NCBI GenBank assembly: GCA_003194525.1 | Contig: NBIV01000037.1 | Location: 186,001-250,000 of the forward strand | Direction of reading: 5' to 3' | DNA length: 64,000 bases | DNA from: Gracilariopsis chorda | Taxonomy: Eukaryota; Rhodophyta; Florideophyceae; Gracilariales; Gracilariaceae | Part shown: in pieces, positions 41,851 to 50,988 of the stretch | Numbering within the stretch: the stretch's first letter is position 1 | Layout of the letters: every line of letters starts with the position of its first letter | Made by a program: the position numbers and the translations under genes | Notes under the pieces: model-generated | Seen by the model: only the letters and a program-made list of their open reading frames with translations | The model's database searches: none | What the model was told of the DNA's origin: nothing

Positions 41851-44800
41851 TTATCCTTTCCTTTCGCTCTCCGCTCGCGCGGCAACGTTACCCAACTTGG
41901 GCATTAACCAGCGTGGCTGGGGCTGCAGTTCCCGTTTGACGGTGGTATCGCAGAACCTGCGACCGTGGGAGGTGTTCAATTGGCTCCCACGTATCCCACT
42001 GGGGTCGTACCCGTACCAGCGGACGCGGTATTGTAGAATACCATCCTGGTTCCAGGTGTGTCCGACAAGTCGGTCTACTACGAACTCTCGTTCGTAGACC
42101 TGCCGGCCGTGCCGGGTGGTGGTTGTACTCCCTTGCGAGGGCTGCCCGCTGTGCGGTATAATGTCCCTTAGCAGGGTGTTCGGCGATAACTCCGACGTTG
42201 CCGTGCGCTGTCCTAGTGGCCGCTGCTCATGCGGGAAAATATCCCTTAAGAGGGTGTGTGGTGTCACGGTTTTCCCAGGCAAGTCATTCCCCATTGGGGT
42301 GTCGTTGTTCCCGTCTTCACGGTAGGCCGGGCGAACCGCCAGTCGGCGGGGAACTTGGGCTCCGCCTTCGCGGTTGAGCTCACGAACCGCGAGTTTGCGG
42401 GAAGATGACCGCTCCTGCGGGATCGTCATTTCCACAATCCCCTGGGGGGTCCCGTGCGACACGGTGCTTGGGTGGCAAACCGCCTCCCTGCCAGGCGCAC
42501 GAGCGCTCTGCACCCTACGTTCCGGCGACGCCGTGGTGTCCCCGGCTACTGACGGGTTGCCTGGGGCTAACTCCGGTACACCGGTATTTTGGTCAAAATT
42601 CCCCTTTGGGGGGTTCTGGGCAGGTGCCGATGACACCCTTTTCAGGGGAATTGCCGCTGAGCGCAGTGCACCATCTCCGTGAGGAGGAGCAGCGTCCGGT
42701 ACGACCGGTTTCGAGCGTGCGATGGCGCGCGTTATTCCCGAGCTCCTCGGTTCTTCGCCGCAGCGATGCGGGGGTTGGCGCAAATTATTCCCCGTAGCGG
42801 GGGCTTTGATTCCGTCAACGACGGGAGGCGTTTCCGGTGCTTGCAAGCCAGGGCTTAAAGCTTCGACTGCAGCTTGGCCGCCTTTTTCCCCAAGAGGGGT
42901 GTGGGTATTTCCCAGCGGCGCTGGTGTATCTGGGCGCCTCTTCTCCGCGGGGCGCGGGTCTGATCGACCTGATTGAACCGCTTCCGCGGGGACTTCCGCC
43001 AACGGCGGCTTCGAGGCATCGGGCGATTGCCTTTCCGCTGCTGCGGTCTTGGAGTGAGGCTTCTCGTTTTCCCGTGACAAACGGTGTATTTGCCGCTTTT
43101 GCGGGGCCTGCGCGTCTGGTTCCTGTTGCACAGCACTGCCCAGGAACGGGGGATTAGTGTCGCGTGACATACTCCGTGCTCCACGGTCAGTGTTCCGTAT
43201 GTTACGGTGTGTTTCCCGTTGCGACGGTGATATCGTTCCTCGAAAACGAGTGTTCTCCTCCCCCTCCTTAGACAGAGCGGCGGGATAAGGGATAACATTC
43301 CCCGCCTGGCGGGTATAAATGCGCGCCAGTGGGGCAGATGTGGTAGGGGCGGGCGCTGAGGGGCCCGAATTACCCGGCTGAGCCGGTGAGTCCGACAGAG
43401 TCGGTAGGTCTGAGAGTCCCCGGCTGGGGTGTGGTAGTACCGTAGGTCTAGTACTCCCGGATTGTTCCGGTGTAGCGGAGTCCGTAGAAACGGGGTTGCC
43501 TGGATCCAGGGCTACCTCTGACGAGGGAGGAGGGGCAAGGACAACGCGATCACGGGAAATCCGTTCGTGCGTGTCCCCCATCTCTACCACGACAGTGTCG
43601 GTGTTAACAGAGATCACCTTGAAGGGTCCATCCGCCACAGGCGAGAGTTTGTGACGCTTCTCCCGTTCCGGGTTGTAGTATTCTTTTCTGATGAAGACGT
43701 AGTTATTTGCCCGAATCGGGGACGGTTTTCCTCGCACGCGAGCGTCAAAATCCCGCTTGTAAGCGGCTTGGGCCCGTGCCATAGACTTCCGGCCGTAGTG
43801 TGATAGATGTAACACCCGCGATTGCAGGGAATGTGGTACCACAATCTGTGGGCGGGCTTCGACCTTTCTTACGAGGTAGCCTTTGTCGTTTACCCCGAAA
43901 GGGAGATCTTCACCACCGTTGATACGGGCACGAATTCTCGTACAGAATGGGTCGCCGAATTGTTCTCGGATCATTTCTTCCGGTGATACCGGTACAAAGT
44001 TTCCCGGTAACGGGTTCTCAGATTTATCCCGCGATGCGAGTAGTTCGTCAAAATCAGCATCCTCGTCCCAGGTTTCTGGCCTAGCCTCGACGGCATATTC
44101 CGGATCATCCGGGTCTATAGCCATGAAGCATGGGACTTCATCATCCTCCGTTGGGAGTGCCTCCCCACTTGTGGGTAACCGCGATAAAGCGTTGGCCTGG
44201 GTGTTCTGCGCACCCTTTTTATAAATGACTTGAAAGTCATATTCCACGAGGCGGAGTCTCCAGCGCATGAGGCGTCCCGACGGGTCGGAGATATTCATCA
44301 ACCACCTCAATGAGGAATGATCCGTGTACACGGTGAAGTGAATTCCCATAAGGTAGGGGCGCAGAGTGGTCATCGCCCATACGACGGCGAGGCACTCTTT
44401 CTCCGATACGGAGTAGTTCTGCTCATGAACATTGAGCGAACGTGACCAATAACCAATTGGATGTCGTTCCCCCTCGGGGGTGGTTTGAAAAAGAGCACAC
44501 CCGACTTGGTAGTCGCTCGAGTCCGTATCTACGGAGTATGGCAACCCAAGTTTTGGGAGATGTAGGATTGGTGCTGATGTGACAGCCTCCTTTAAGGAGT
44601 TGAAGGCTTCCGATTGCTCGGGCGTAAATATTCCCAGTTTTGGGGGGTCCCCCTTTCGCAACAACGCGTTCAGGGGCGCTGCAGTATCCGAAAAGTTCGG
44701 GATAAACCGTCGATAGACGTTGACCAGCCCCAGAAAGGAGCGCAGTTCCGTTTGAGTACGGGGTTCTTTCGCCTCAACGAGGGATTTGACTCGAGCTTTC

Positions 44801-45801
44801 TCGATCGCTAACCGTCCAGGACGGATAATGTGACCCAGATACTTCACAGTATCTGTGAAAAACTCGCATTTCCTCAACTTGAGGGTAATTCCCGCATCGC
44901 GGAGTACGGTCAGCACGTCTCCGACGTGAGGGAGATGGTCGTCCAACGAGTTGGAGAAGATGATGATATCATCAAGGTAGACCAGACAACTCCGCCACTT
45001 AAAGCGGTTGAGTAGAATATCTACTGCACGCTGAAAGGTGGCGGGGGCGTTGGTTAACCCAAATGGCATCCGCTTGAAGCGGTACGTTCCTGCATGGCAG
45101 GTGAATGCGGTTTTGTCGCGATCCTCCTGTCTGACAGGTACTTGCCAATATCCCCAATTGGCATCAAGGGCCGTGAACACGTTGGCGTCACCAAGGGAGT
45201 CAATGCACTCGTCCATACGAGGGATGGGGTACGTGTCCCTAACAGTCACGGCATTGAGCCGGCGGTAGTCGACACAGAACCTCCAGGTTCCGTCGGCCTT
45301 TAAAGCCAGTACAACTGGGGATGCCCAGGGTGATTGAGCGGGCTCAATCACACCTGCGCGGAGCATCTTGTCCACCTGGGACTGCTCCTCTTCCCGAGCT
45401 TTCGGACCTGCCCTGTAAGGGGGTTGTGCAACCGGTCGCGCACCGGGGATTAAATCGATCCGGTGTTCCGTTGCATCAATCTCGCCAAGCGAGCCATCCC
45501 ACATTGTGGTGAATTCCCGTAACATAGTACGGAGTTTGTCGCGGTGCGACTCTGGCACGTGGCTGAAGTCCAGCGCTTCAAGTGCTTTTTCCGGATCAAT
45601 CCGGTCATTGCTCGATGGAGCATTGTCCTGTGGAACAGGTGTGGTTCGCAATTCCGAGTTACTCGGTATGTTCGACGCTGAAGTAGCGGTTTCCTCCCCC
45701 TCCTTAGACTTGACGTCTTCGGACGGCGGGGCGAACTCCTCAGAAGAGGTGGTAACTCCGAGTACATCGGCGGCTGTCATCTTTGTTGGCAGCATTCCCA
45801 T
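41851..45801 (-). CDS. pol: gypsy Pol: RT-RNase H, integrase core deleted, chromodomain
   Basis: 1316 residues. RT (about 110-330) has 'DYRRLNAVTVRDTYPIPR', 'ALDANWGYWQVPV' and 'CLVYLDDIIIFSN'. RNase H follows with 'VDTDSSDYQVGCALF', 'EKECLAVVWA' and 'TDHSSLRWLMN'. Where the integrase zinc finger should start ('VVPHSLQSRVLHLSHY', Tyr669), the chain jumps in frame to 'GRKSMARAQAAYKRDFDARVR', which normally lies behind the integrase core (junction 43794/43795). The GPY/F-like segment 'GPFKVISVNTDTVVVEM' is kept. About 470 Pro/Ser-rich disordered residues separate it from a C-terminal chromodomain-like block ('EFVVDRLVGHTWNQDGILQYRVRWYGYD'). The ORF overlaps the protease ORF by 25 bases in the -1 frame. 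Confidence 0.9.
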   Translation of the reverse strand: MGMLPTKMTAADVLGVTTSSEEFAPPSEDVKSKEGEETATSASNIPSNSELRTTPVPQDNAPSSNDRIDPEKALEALDFSHVPESHRDKLRTMLREFTTMWDGSLGEIDATEHRIDLIPGARPVAQPPYRAGPKAREEEQSQVDKMLRAGVIEPAQSPWASPVVLALKADGTWRFCVDYRRLNAVTVRDTYPIPRMDECIDSLGDANVFTALDANWGYWQVPVRQEDRDKTAFTCHAGTYRFKRMPFGLTNAPATFQRAVDILLNRFKWRSCLVYLDDIIIFSNSLDDHLPHVGDVLTVLRDAGITLKLRKCEFFTDTVKYLGHIIRPGRLAIEKARVKSLVEAKEPRTQTELRSFLGLVNVYRRFIPNFSDTAAPLNALLRKGDPPKLGIFTPEQSEAFNSLKEAVTSAPILHLPKLGLPYSVDTDSSDYQVGCALFQTTPEGERHPIGYWSRSLNVHEQNYSVSEKECLAVVWAMTTLRPYLMGIHFTVYTDHSSLRWLMNISDPSGRLMRWRLRLVEYDFQVIYKKGAQNTQANALSRLPTSGEALPTEDDEVPCFMAIDPDDPEYAVEARPETWDEDADFDELLASRDKSENPLPGNFVPVSPEEMIREQFGDPFCTRIRARINGGEDLPFGVNDKGYLVRKVEARPQIVVPHSLQSRVLHLSHYGRKSMARAQAAYKRDFDARVRGKPSPIRANNYVFIRKEYYNPEREKRHKLSPVADGPFKVISVNTDTVVVEMGDTHERISRDRVVLAPPPSSEVALDPGNPVSTDSATPEQSGSTRPTVLPHPSRGLSDLPTLSDSPAQPGNSGPSAPAPTTSAPLARIYTRQAGNVIPYPAALSKEGEENTRFRGTISPSQRETHRNIRNTDRGARSMSRDTNPPFLGSAVQQEPDAQAPQKRQIHRLSRENEKPHSKTAAAERQSPDASKPPLAEVPAEAVQSGRSDPRPAEKRRPDTPAPLGNTHTPLGEKGGQAAVEALSPGLQAPETPPVVDGIKAPATGNNLRQPPHRCGEEPRSSGITRAIARSKPVVPDAAPPHGDGALRSAAIPLKRVSSAPAQNPPKGNFDQNTGVPELAPGNPSVAGDTTASPERRVQSARAPGREAVCHPSTVSHGTPQGIVEMTIPQERSSSRKLAVRELNREGGAQVPRRLAVRPAYREDGNNDTPMGNDLPGKTVTPHTLLRDIFPHEQRPLGQRTATSELSPNTLLRDIIPHSGQPSQGSTTTTRHGRQVYEREFVVDRLVGHTWNQDGILQYRVRWYGYDPSGIRGSQLNTSHGRRFCDTTVKRELQPQPRWLMPKLGNVAARAESERKG
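42027..42497. repeat. dense run of short hairpins
   Basis: By eye I count 20 stem-loops in 471 bp: stems of 4-8 bp, loops of 2-8 nt, nearly all with a C-rich left arm and a G-rich right arm. Examples are GGTATT-GTAG-AATACC at 42027, CCGAC-AA-GTCGG at 42062, CTACGAAC-TCTC-GTTCGTAG at 42078, CCCT-TGCG-AGGG at 42130, CCGCC-AGTC-GGCGG at 42336 and CGCCT-CCCTGCC-AGGCG at 42481. The run lies within pol coding sequence and is typical of the entire gypsy element. Confidence 0.85.
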
Positions 45802-46694
45802 AGGATGGGGGTTACACTCCCAATTACTTGGTGTTTGACCAGATACTGGGGGTGTTTGCCAAGGTTGGCAACCAATATCCGGAAAGGGACATCCGGGGAA
45901 ATGGAGACAATTCCATTAGCCAGCGCCAGCTGGGATTTCTCGTACAACGAGGCGAGGGGTTGTATAACCCGAAGACCGTGTTGACGGGAATTTACCTGCA
46001 CCCAGACTTGGGACTCAGCCGGTATAGAAACCGAGGCAGCGACGCGGAGCTTGGTGGACTCGCGGGACGCTGGCGGTGGTTCCTGCGCAGCAGGGAGCGG
46101 AACTTGTTTCCGAGAGGACCGCTTTAGCGGGCGGCGAACAATCGGAACCGACGATCCGTCGTCAAGTTCTACACGCCTGAGGCGGGGCCTGATTGCGTCG
46201 ACAAATCTGTCGCAGTAAGCACATCCCAGTATGACTGGTGCTGCCAATGAACGGCAAACGATGAAGTCCAACTTCACCACAGAGGTACCAAGTCTCACGA
46301 CGAGGTCCACTGTGCCCACCGTTTGTAACGGATTGTTGTTCGCATCCGAAATGTCGGGGACCGCGTCAGAGCGGATACGCGACCGCACAAGCGGGGGTAA
46401 CAATGATTCCACAACAAAGTTGGGGCCTGCACCTGTATCCAGGACGGTGAGAAACCTCACCATAAACTGGGGATCAAGGCCAAGGTCGGCATAGACCTTA
46501 TAATTGCGCTTGGCCAAGACCAAGACTCTACCGGGGTTCCGGGGATATTTACTCCGTGTCCACGGGCGACGCAACACACCGAGGTGCGCAGAGTCCGCGT
46601 CAGCGGTGTCTTTCCTCGAGAGGACTTTCACCGGGGAGCGAGGCGAGGACGCCTCGGGCGCCAACAGCCTCGTTCTTGAGGACGCCTCTCCCAA
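45777..46694 (-). CDS. gypsy aspartic protease ORF
   Basis: 305 residues. Retropepsin motif 'VLDTGAGPNFV' and the flap/ILG region 'PVILGCAYCDRFVDAI' are present. The C-terminal 100 residues ('VSIPAESQVWVQV', 'LANGIVSISPDVPFRILVANLGKHP') are the segment usually found between protease and RT. It starts 17 bases after the gag stop and overlaps pol. Each step is a -1 frame change, so expression by frameshifting is likely. Confidence 0.85.
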   Translation of the reverse strand: MGEASSRTRLLAPEASSPRSPVKVLSRKDTADADSAHLGVLRRPWTRSKYPRNPGRVLVLAKRNYKVYADLGLDPQFMVRFLTVLDTGAGPNFVVESLLPPLVRSRIRSDAVPDISDANNNPLQTVGTVDLVVRLGTSVVKLDFIVCRSLAAPVILGCAYCDRFVDAIRPRLRRVELDDGSSVPIVRRPLKRSSRKQVPLPAAQEPPPASRESTKLRVAASVSIPAESQVWVQVNSRQHGLRVIQPLASLYEKSQLALANGIVSISPDVPFRILVANLGKHPQYLVKHQVIGSVTPILWECCQQR

Positions 46695-46711
46695 AGGGGA
46701 GACTCCCTCAG

Positions 46712-48886
46712 TTAGTTTTCCGCCTTCGGCGGTGGGTTGGTTTCCTCGACAAAGAGTGCTTCATCCCGTTGACGGGGGTTTCTATCCGCATAAGCGGGGG
46801 TTGCAACGGATGGTTGCGTGATCTCCCGAATCGGGGTGTATGAAGCTTGCCGCGCACGCGGGGTCTGTGGTAGGGCGTGGGAAAAGTCCGTTTTAGCACG
46901 GAGGTAGGAAGCCGTCGGGACGGAACGTTTCTCCTCTGGAGTGAGGGCCTCATAATTTGCCACCACCTTGGCCATATCCTTCAGTGAACAAATACACTGA
47001 GGAGAGGTATGGCCATGGGCATAGCACAGGTGGCAAATGAGAGCCAGCACCGCCACACGCGGATTATTATTCCGAGTATCGGAGAAGCGAACCGCAGGGC
47101 GGGTGTCAGTCCATCCAGGCCGTTGATAACGGGATTGACCGTTTGAAAACGGGAGTCGTTGGGGTTGAACCCGACTGTTACCACCGTATAGTACGGGATC
47201 TTCTGTTCCCGTATCATGGGTCATCTCCGTCGTTGACGGTAACTCACTGGTGGGTATCGACACACCATCCCCCTGCGCTAAATTCACGGTATCAAATCCC
47301 TGTCCAGGGTTCCCATCCGCGGTGAGTGGGAGAGAGGAAGCTTCGCTTTCCAGCAACAACGCCTTGGCGGATTTAGACCGATTGTTCGGAGTTCTTGCAC
47401 GAAGTGCATCCCCTTCCGCTCGAGCGTGTTGGACCAGCTCGAGGTAGGTGATCCTTCGCCTGTCCTCCCGATAACGGGTAACTAAACTCCGGATTGCCGG
47501 GTCAAGACCATCAATGAACATGGTACTGCGCTCCCCAGCGGGGTATACGTTACCACATCTGTGGAAAGCCTTGTTAAGGCGCACCGAGTAATCGGTCTCG
47601 GTCTCTCCAGCACGCTGGCGTGTATCTCGCAAAGCGAGGATAGCCTGCTGAATAGCGGTGTTGGTGGCGTAGGAGCGCAGAAGATACTGCACAGCCTCCG
47701 GCCAGCAAGTAACTTCTCCCTCGGAGGCGCGAGAAGATCCTCTGACAGAGGTGTATTGGTCCTCCGCCACTCCCCGTAAGAAATACGGTAAAGCCAAATA
47801 GGCTTGTCCCTCATTCATACCGAGGATATCGGCCTCCGCTACAAAGCGGGATAGGAAATCCAGTACTAGGACTGGGTCCTCTCCAGTAAAATACTGGTTG
47901 CGGAGCGAGAGCTGCATTCGCTTAATGCATTCTCGCACCTTTCCCGTACCACGGGGCGTACGTCCAAGTGACGAATCTTCAAGCCGGTAGTACCGGTATG
48001 ATAAAAGCTTCCGGTAATCCCGGTTTGTCGGTTTCAATTCCCGGAGACCGGGGTGTCTTCTCCCCTTGTGGCGGGTTCGGACCACACCGTCAGTGGCCGA
48101 TGACCGCTTCGAGCGGGAGGAGTAGCCTCGCTTCTCGTCCTCCGAGTCGGAGTCCGAGGAGCTCGAGCTAACCGAATGGTTTCGGGGTGAGTCCGACGAT
48201 GTCGAAGAATCGGAGTCCGAATATTTTCGGTGATGTTTCCGTCGGTGACGGCGTTTTTTCTTCCCAGCAAGCTGGTCGTTGTGCGATGCCTCGTTTACCG
48301 GATCACCCGGGGATGGTTTGTCCATGAGGACGAACTGCTCCAGCGTCTCCAGGCGGGCACCAATCCAATCAAATCGGGCTTCAACTCCTTCGATGAAGGC
48401 GGCGGGTTGTCCCAAACTCTCCAACACGGAGTTTACGTCAGACCGTAAAATACGGAGTTCCTCGGCGACCTCCTTTACGGGGGTTGCCGAGACCACCTCT
48501 TGGAGGGATTTTAGTTCCCCTACAAGGGTGTCATGGGCGGTCCACAGAGCGCGGACCTGGGATTCCAGGGAAGTCCCCTGGGGGGTGTTATCGCCCGTTC
48601 CACGGGGGCTTGAAGCCGCGACAGCGGGAGCAGGCCGGGGTGCCTGGGGCACTGCGGCAACAGCCGGAGCCGATGCTGCATTCCCCTGCGGGGGTGATAA
48701 CGAGGGCAAAAGGAGGTTCCGGGGTTCCCGGTCGGGGGTATCATTCCGCGATGAAGCGGCGCCAGCACGGCTGGAACTTGTCCGTATAGGGATACGGGGT
48801 ACGAACCGAACTTCGGAAGTGTCCGCGTTGTCGCGGGAGCGACTACGCGTAACCACTGGCTCCGCGTCGGTGGGATTTCTCGACAT
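46712..48886 (-). CDS. gag: gypsy Gag
   Basis: 724 residues from ATG 48886. A disordered N-terminus with Ser/Asp and His/Arg-rich tracts is followed by a retrotrans_gag domain (about 330-490: 'NQYFTGEDPVLVLDFLSRFV', 'ALPYFLRGVAEDQY', 'LNKAFHRCGNVYP'). A zinc knuckle 'CHLCYAHGHTSPQC' (C-x2-C-x4-H-x4-C) lies near the C-terminus. It forms the virus-like particle and packages RNA. The frame is intact. Confidence 0.88.
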   Translation of the reverse strand: MSRNPTDAEPVVTRSRSRDNADTSEVRFVPRIPIRTSSSRAGAASSRNDTPDREPRNLLLPSLSPPQGNAASAPAVAAVPQAPRPAPAVAASSPRGTGDNTPQGTSLESQVRALWTAHDTLVGELKSLQEVVSATPVKEVAEELRILRSDVNSVLESLGQPAAFIEGVEARFDWIGARLETLEQFVLMDKPSPGDPVNEASHNDQLAGKKKRRHRRKHHRKYSDSDSSTSSDSPRNHSVSSSSSDSDSEDEKRGYSSRSKRSSATDGVVRTRHKGRRHPGLRELKPTNRDYRKLLSYRYYRLEDSSLGRTPRGTGKVRECIKRMQLSLRNQYFTGEDPVLVLDFLSRFVAEADILGMNEGQAYLALPYFLRGVAEDQYTSVRGSSRASEGEVTCWPEAVQYLLRSYATNTAIQQAILALRDTRQRAGETETDYSVRLNKAFHRCGNVYPAGERSTMFIDGLDPAIRSLVTRYREDRRRITYLELVQHARAEGDALRARTPNNRSKSAKALLLESEASSLPLTADGNPGQGFDTVNLAQGDGVSIPTSELPSTTEMTHDTGTEDPVLYGGNSRVQPQRLPFSNGQSRYQRPGWTDTRPAVRFSDTRNNNPRVAVLALICHLCYAHGHTSPQCICSLKDMAKVVANYEALTPEEKRSVPTASYLRAKTDFSHALPQTPRARQASYTPIREITQPSVATPAYADRNPRQRDEALFVEETNPPPKAEN

Positions 48887-48975
48887 GAGAAAATACCGTT
48901 ACGACGGGAAACGATCACGGACCTTCCGTTGAATGAAAACAAACCTCGTAAGAGGGAAAACAAAAACCGATTCTA

Positions 48976-48988
48976 GGTCGGGAGACCA
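48976..48988 (-). other. candidate primer-binding site
   Basis: On the minus strand TGGTCTCCCGACC lies three bases after the 5' LTR and begins with TGG, the complement of a tRNA CCA end. The tRNA it pairs with was not identified. Confidence 0.6.
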
Positions 48989-48991
48989 CTT

Positions 48992-49797
48992 TGTGGTGCA
49001 ATGCCCCAAAGGGGAAAAACACCGAAAGACGTCCGGGATCTTCCTCTCACGAGGTGAACCCAGTTGGGTAGAGCCCTCCCAGAGGTGTCACGGCGAAGCC
49101 GGTTTGTAAGACCAGGGACACCTGTCGCGACTCGCGCAGGGAGGTGAAGGCGAAGAATCGGTATCCGCGTGAGCGGGGTGTGATCCTCAGCAGAGGTATG
49201 TTTCCACGTAAGTGGGTGTGTGAGCGGATGCGCACACGAGGGCCGCGGATAGCGGGAGGTGCTACCCTAAAAAGGGGAAAGAGGAAGGACGAAGTGGGTC
49301 GCGAGAGCGACGAGTAGATACGGCAATGCCGGTGGACAGGACTCCCTATACAGGGCGAAACACCAATATGACTGGAACAATTAGTACTCCCAATGATGGG
49401 TCTCCTTTAGATGTGCAAGGGGGGTGAACTTCCGTACACTACGGTGCTTCCCTCCAAGGAGGAGTTGAGAACACGCGGAGGCGGTAAAGCTCAGAGCCAA
49501 TTCCCCAGGTTGGGGTCCCTTGTTGGGGAAGGTTTACTGGTGCGACGGCAGTGCGCCGTCGCACTAAGTACTAGCTTCCCAGAAATGGGTGTGAAAATAA
49601 TAAATAAAATTAACTAAAATACTCCACATTCCGTGGCAACATCCACTACTGTGGCCAACCGCCAATTGACCCAAAACCGTGTCCCACGTGTCCATACCCA
49701 CCATTGTGGGGCGTAGTTCATATACACACTACACAACCGATAATATCGGGAAAGCGTTCAAGTACCCAGAATCCCTCCCTGAGGGCGTTGCACTTCA
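48992..49797 (-). repeat. 5' LTR of the gypsy element
   Basis: 806 bp, TG...CA. It lacks two G residues of a G run and has one T-to-A difference relative to 39046-39853. It is followed by the duplicated GGATT. Confidence 0.95.
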
Positions 49798-50075
49798 GGA
49801 TTGATGAAACACAACGACGTTTATCGCGCTCACTACCACATGAAAAGGTCAAATCAAAACCTTCATACTGTTGCTTGTGTTTGTACAGTCACACAATTCG
49901 TAAGAATGGGAAGCAATATAGAAAAAAGGGAGGTTCAATGCAAACACAATGGTGCGGCACATATAGGCAGACATTATGTTCTGCATGTTGGAATTCATGG
50001 CACAGTGATCGCGTGTTAGTCAGAGCAACAATTCCAAGACATGAACTCGAAAAGCTGAAAAACAGTACATTATAA
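49798..50075 (+). pseudogene. PiggyBac-type transposase C-terminus (Cys/His-rich tail)
   Basis: This continues the frame interrupted at 39045; with the gypsy element and one GGATT removed, codons join exactly. It ends with a Cys/His cluster: 'YCCLCLYSHTIRKNG', then 'TQWCGTYRQTLCSACWNSWH', and a TAA. PiggyBac transposases carry a cysteine-rich domain at this place that binds the element ends. Confidence 0.75.
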
Positions 50076-50698
50076 GACCTCTTCTGCGAGGGTATTCATC
50101 ATGAAACAACATTTTCTTTTTTAATCAATCAAAAGAAAAATCTAGAACGTAAAAGCAGTGGAAGGGATATCATTGGCCGCCTCCCATCTGAAGGGACCGC
50201 CTGCCCAACCAGCTACAGTATAAAAATGCGAAGGTTCGCAAGTTAGCCACCTCGCCCGGCCCTCCCTTCTTTCGGTCAGGGGGGCGGGGCTGATCACCTC
50301 GTCCTTCTCCGTGACTTTCCTTATGCCGTGTGGCGCACCCCGGGGCGGCGCGTCGTGTTGCGCGTTACTGAAATTTTAGGCAGCTTGTTAGACGAAGCGG
50401 CCTGCGGGCTGCGGAGCTGGCGTTGGGAGTGGCTTCTCACTTGTATTCTTAAGCGTCGTCCTGGCGGAGGGCTCCGGGGTGAGATGTTGGGGTGCCAAAC
50501 GGGAAGTTGCGCCCCAAAACCTTACACGTGAAATAGCTGTAGCCAACACGTGTTAATGAACCGGACACTGACAGCAAGACAAATTGTCAGCTCGCTGCGT
50601 ACAGTGACCTGTTGTTTCTTCCACTTGTCCACAATTCCAATTCAAAAATTCTGCCACCATAGAGAGAGGCATGTTTGTCGACGACGGGAGGGTGGGTG
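50076..50698. other. 3' untranslated part of the PiggyBac-type element
   Basis: No coding frame is recognised. A GC-rich stretch (50240-50520) contrasts with the AT-rich coding part. An outer GAGAGAGGCATG (50662-50673) mirrors the one in the adjacent direct repeat and in the remnant at 24050, so the left limit of the YR element may lie near 50660. Confidence 0.5.
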
Positions 50699-50921
50699 GG
50701 GAAAGAGAGAGGCATGCCCGGGCAGTCCGAAGCACGGGCAACCGCTCTCCACCTGTAGGCGCCGCGAGACGCCGGCGGCGAGCGGTACATTCGGGACACG
50801 TGGTGCCATATAACACTATGGGCTTACACCATCATACGCATCGTGTATGCTAGCGGTCTGGCCAACCTCGCTATACATGAATTAAATTGTTTCATCAGCA
50901 TAAACACATCTACACACGACG
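50699..50921 (-). repeat. terminal direct repeat of the YR retroelement (3' side)
   Basis: 223 bp, about four differences from 54787-55009, in the same orientation. Direct rather than inverted repeats point to a PAT/Ngaro-like layout more than to DIRS1. Confidence 0.9.
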
Positions 50922-50988
50922 AAACATCCAATCACACCCAACGCCTCGTTGGAACACTACGGAGGGCTGCAGGCCCTGCGAGGGCACG

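Larger units (their letters stand above)
39046..49797 (-). mobile_element. young Ty3/gypsy retrotransposon rich in hairpins
   Basis: 10,752 bp. The LTRs differ by one substitution and one 2-bp indel, so insertion is recent. Coding direction is minus: gag, protease, then RT-RNase H with a C-terminal chromodomain. The three frames are each offset by -1 from the one before. The primer-binding site and polypurine tract are in place. Two further ORFs lie antisense between pol and the 3' LTR. The integrase core is missing. Short GC-rich hairpins occur along the whole element and stop at its ends. Confidence 0.95.

Noticed and set aside
42116-49047. Many plus-strand frames of 60-217 codons inside gag-pol
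   Set aside because: All lie opposite strong retroviral domains and mirror their composition. Only the two ORFs outside pol were kept.
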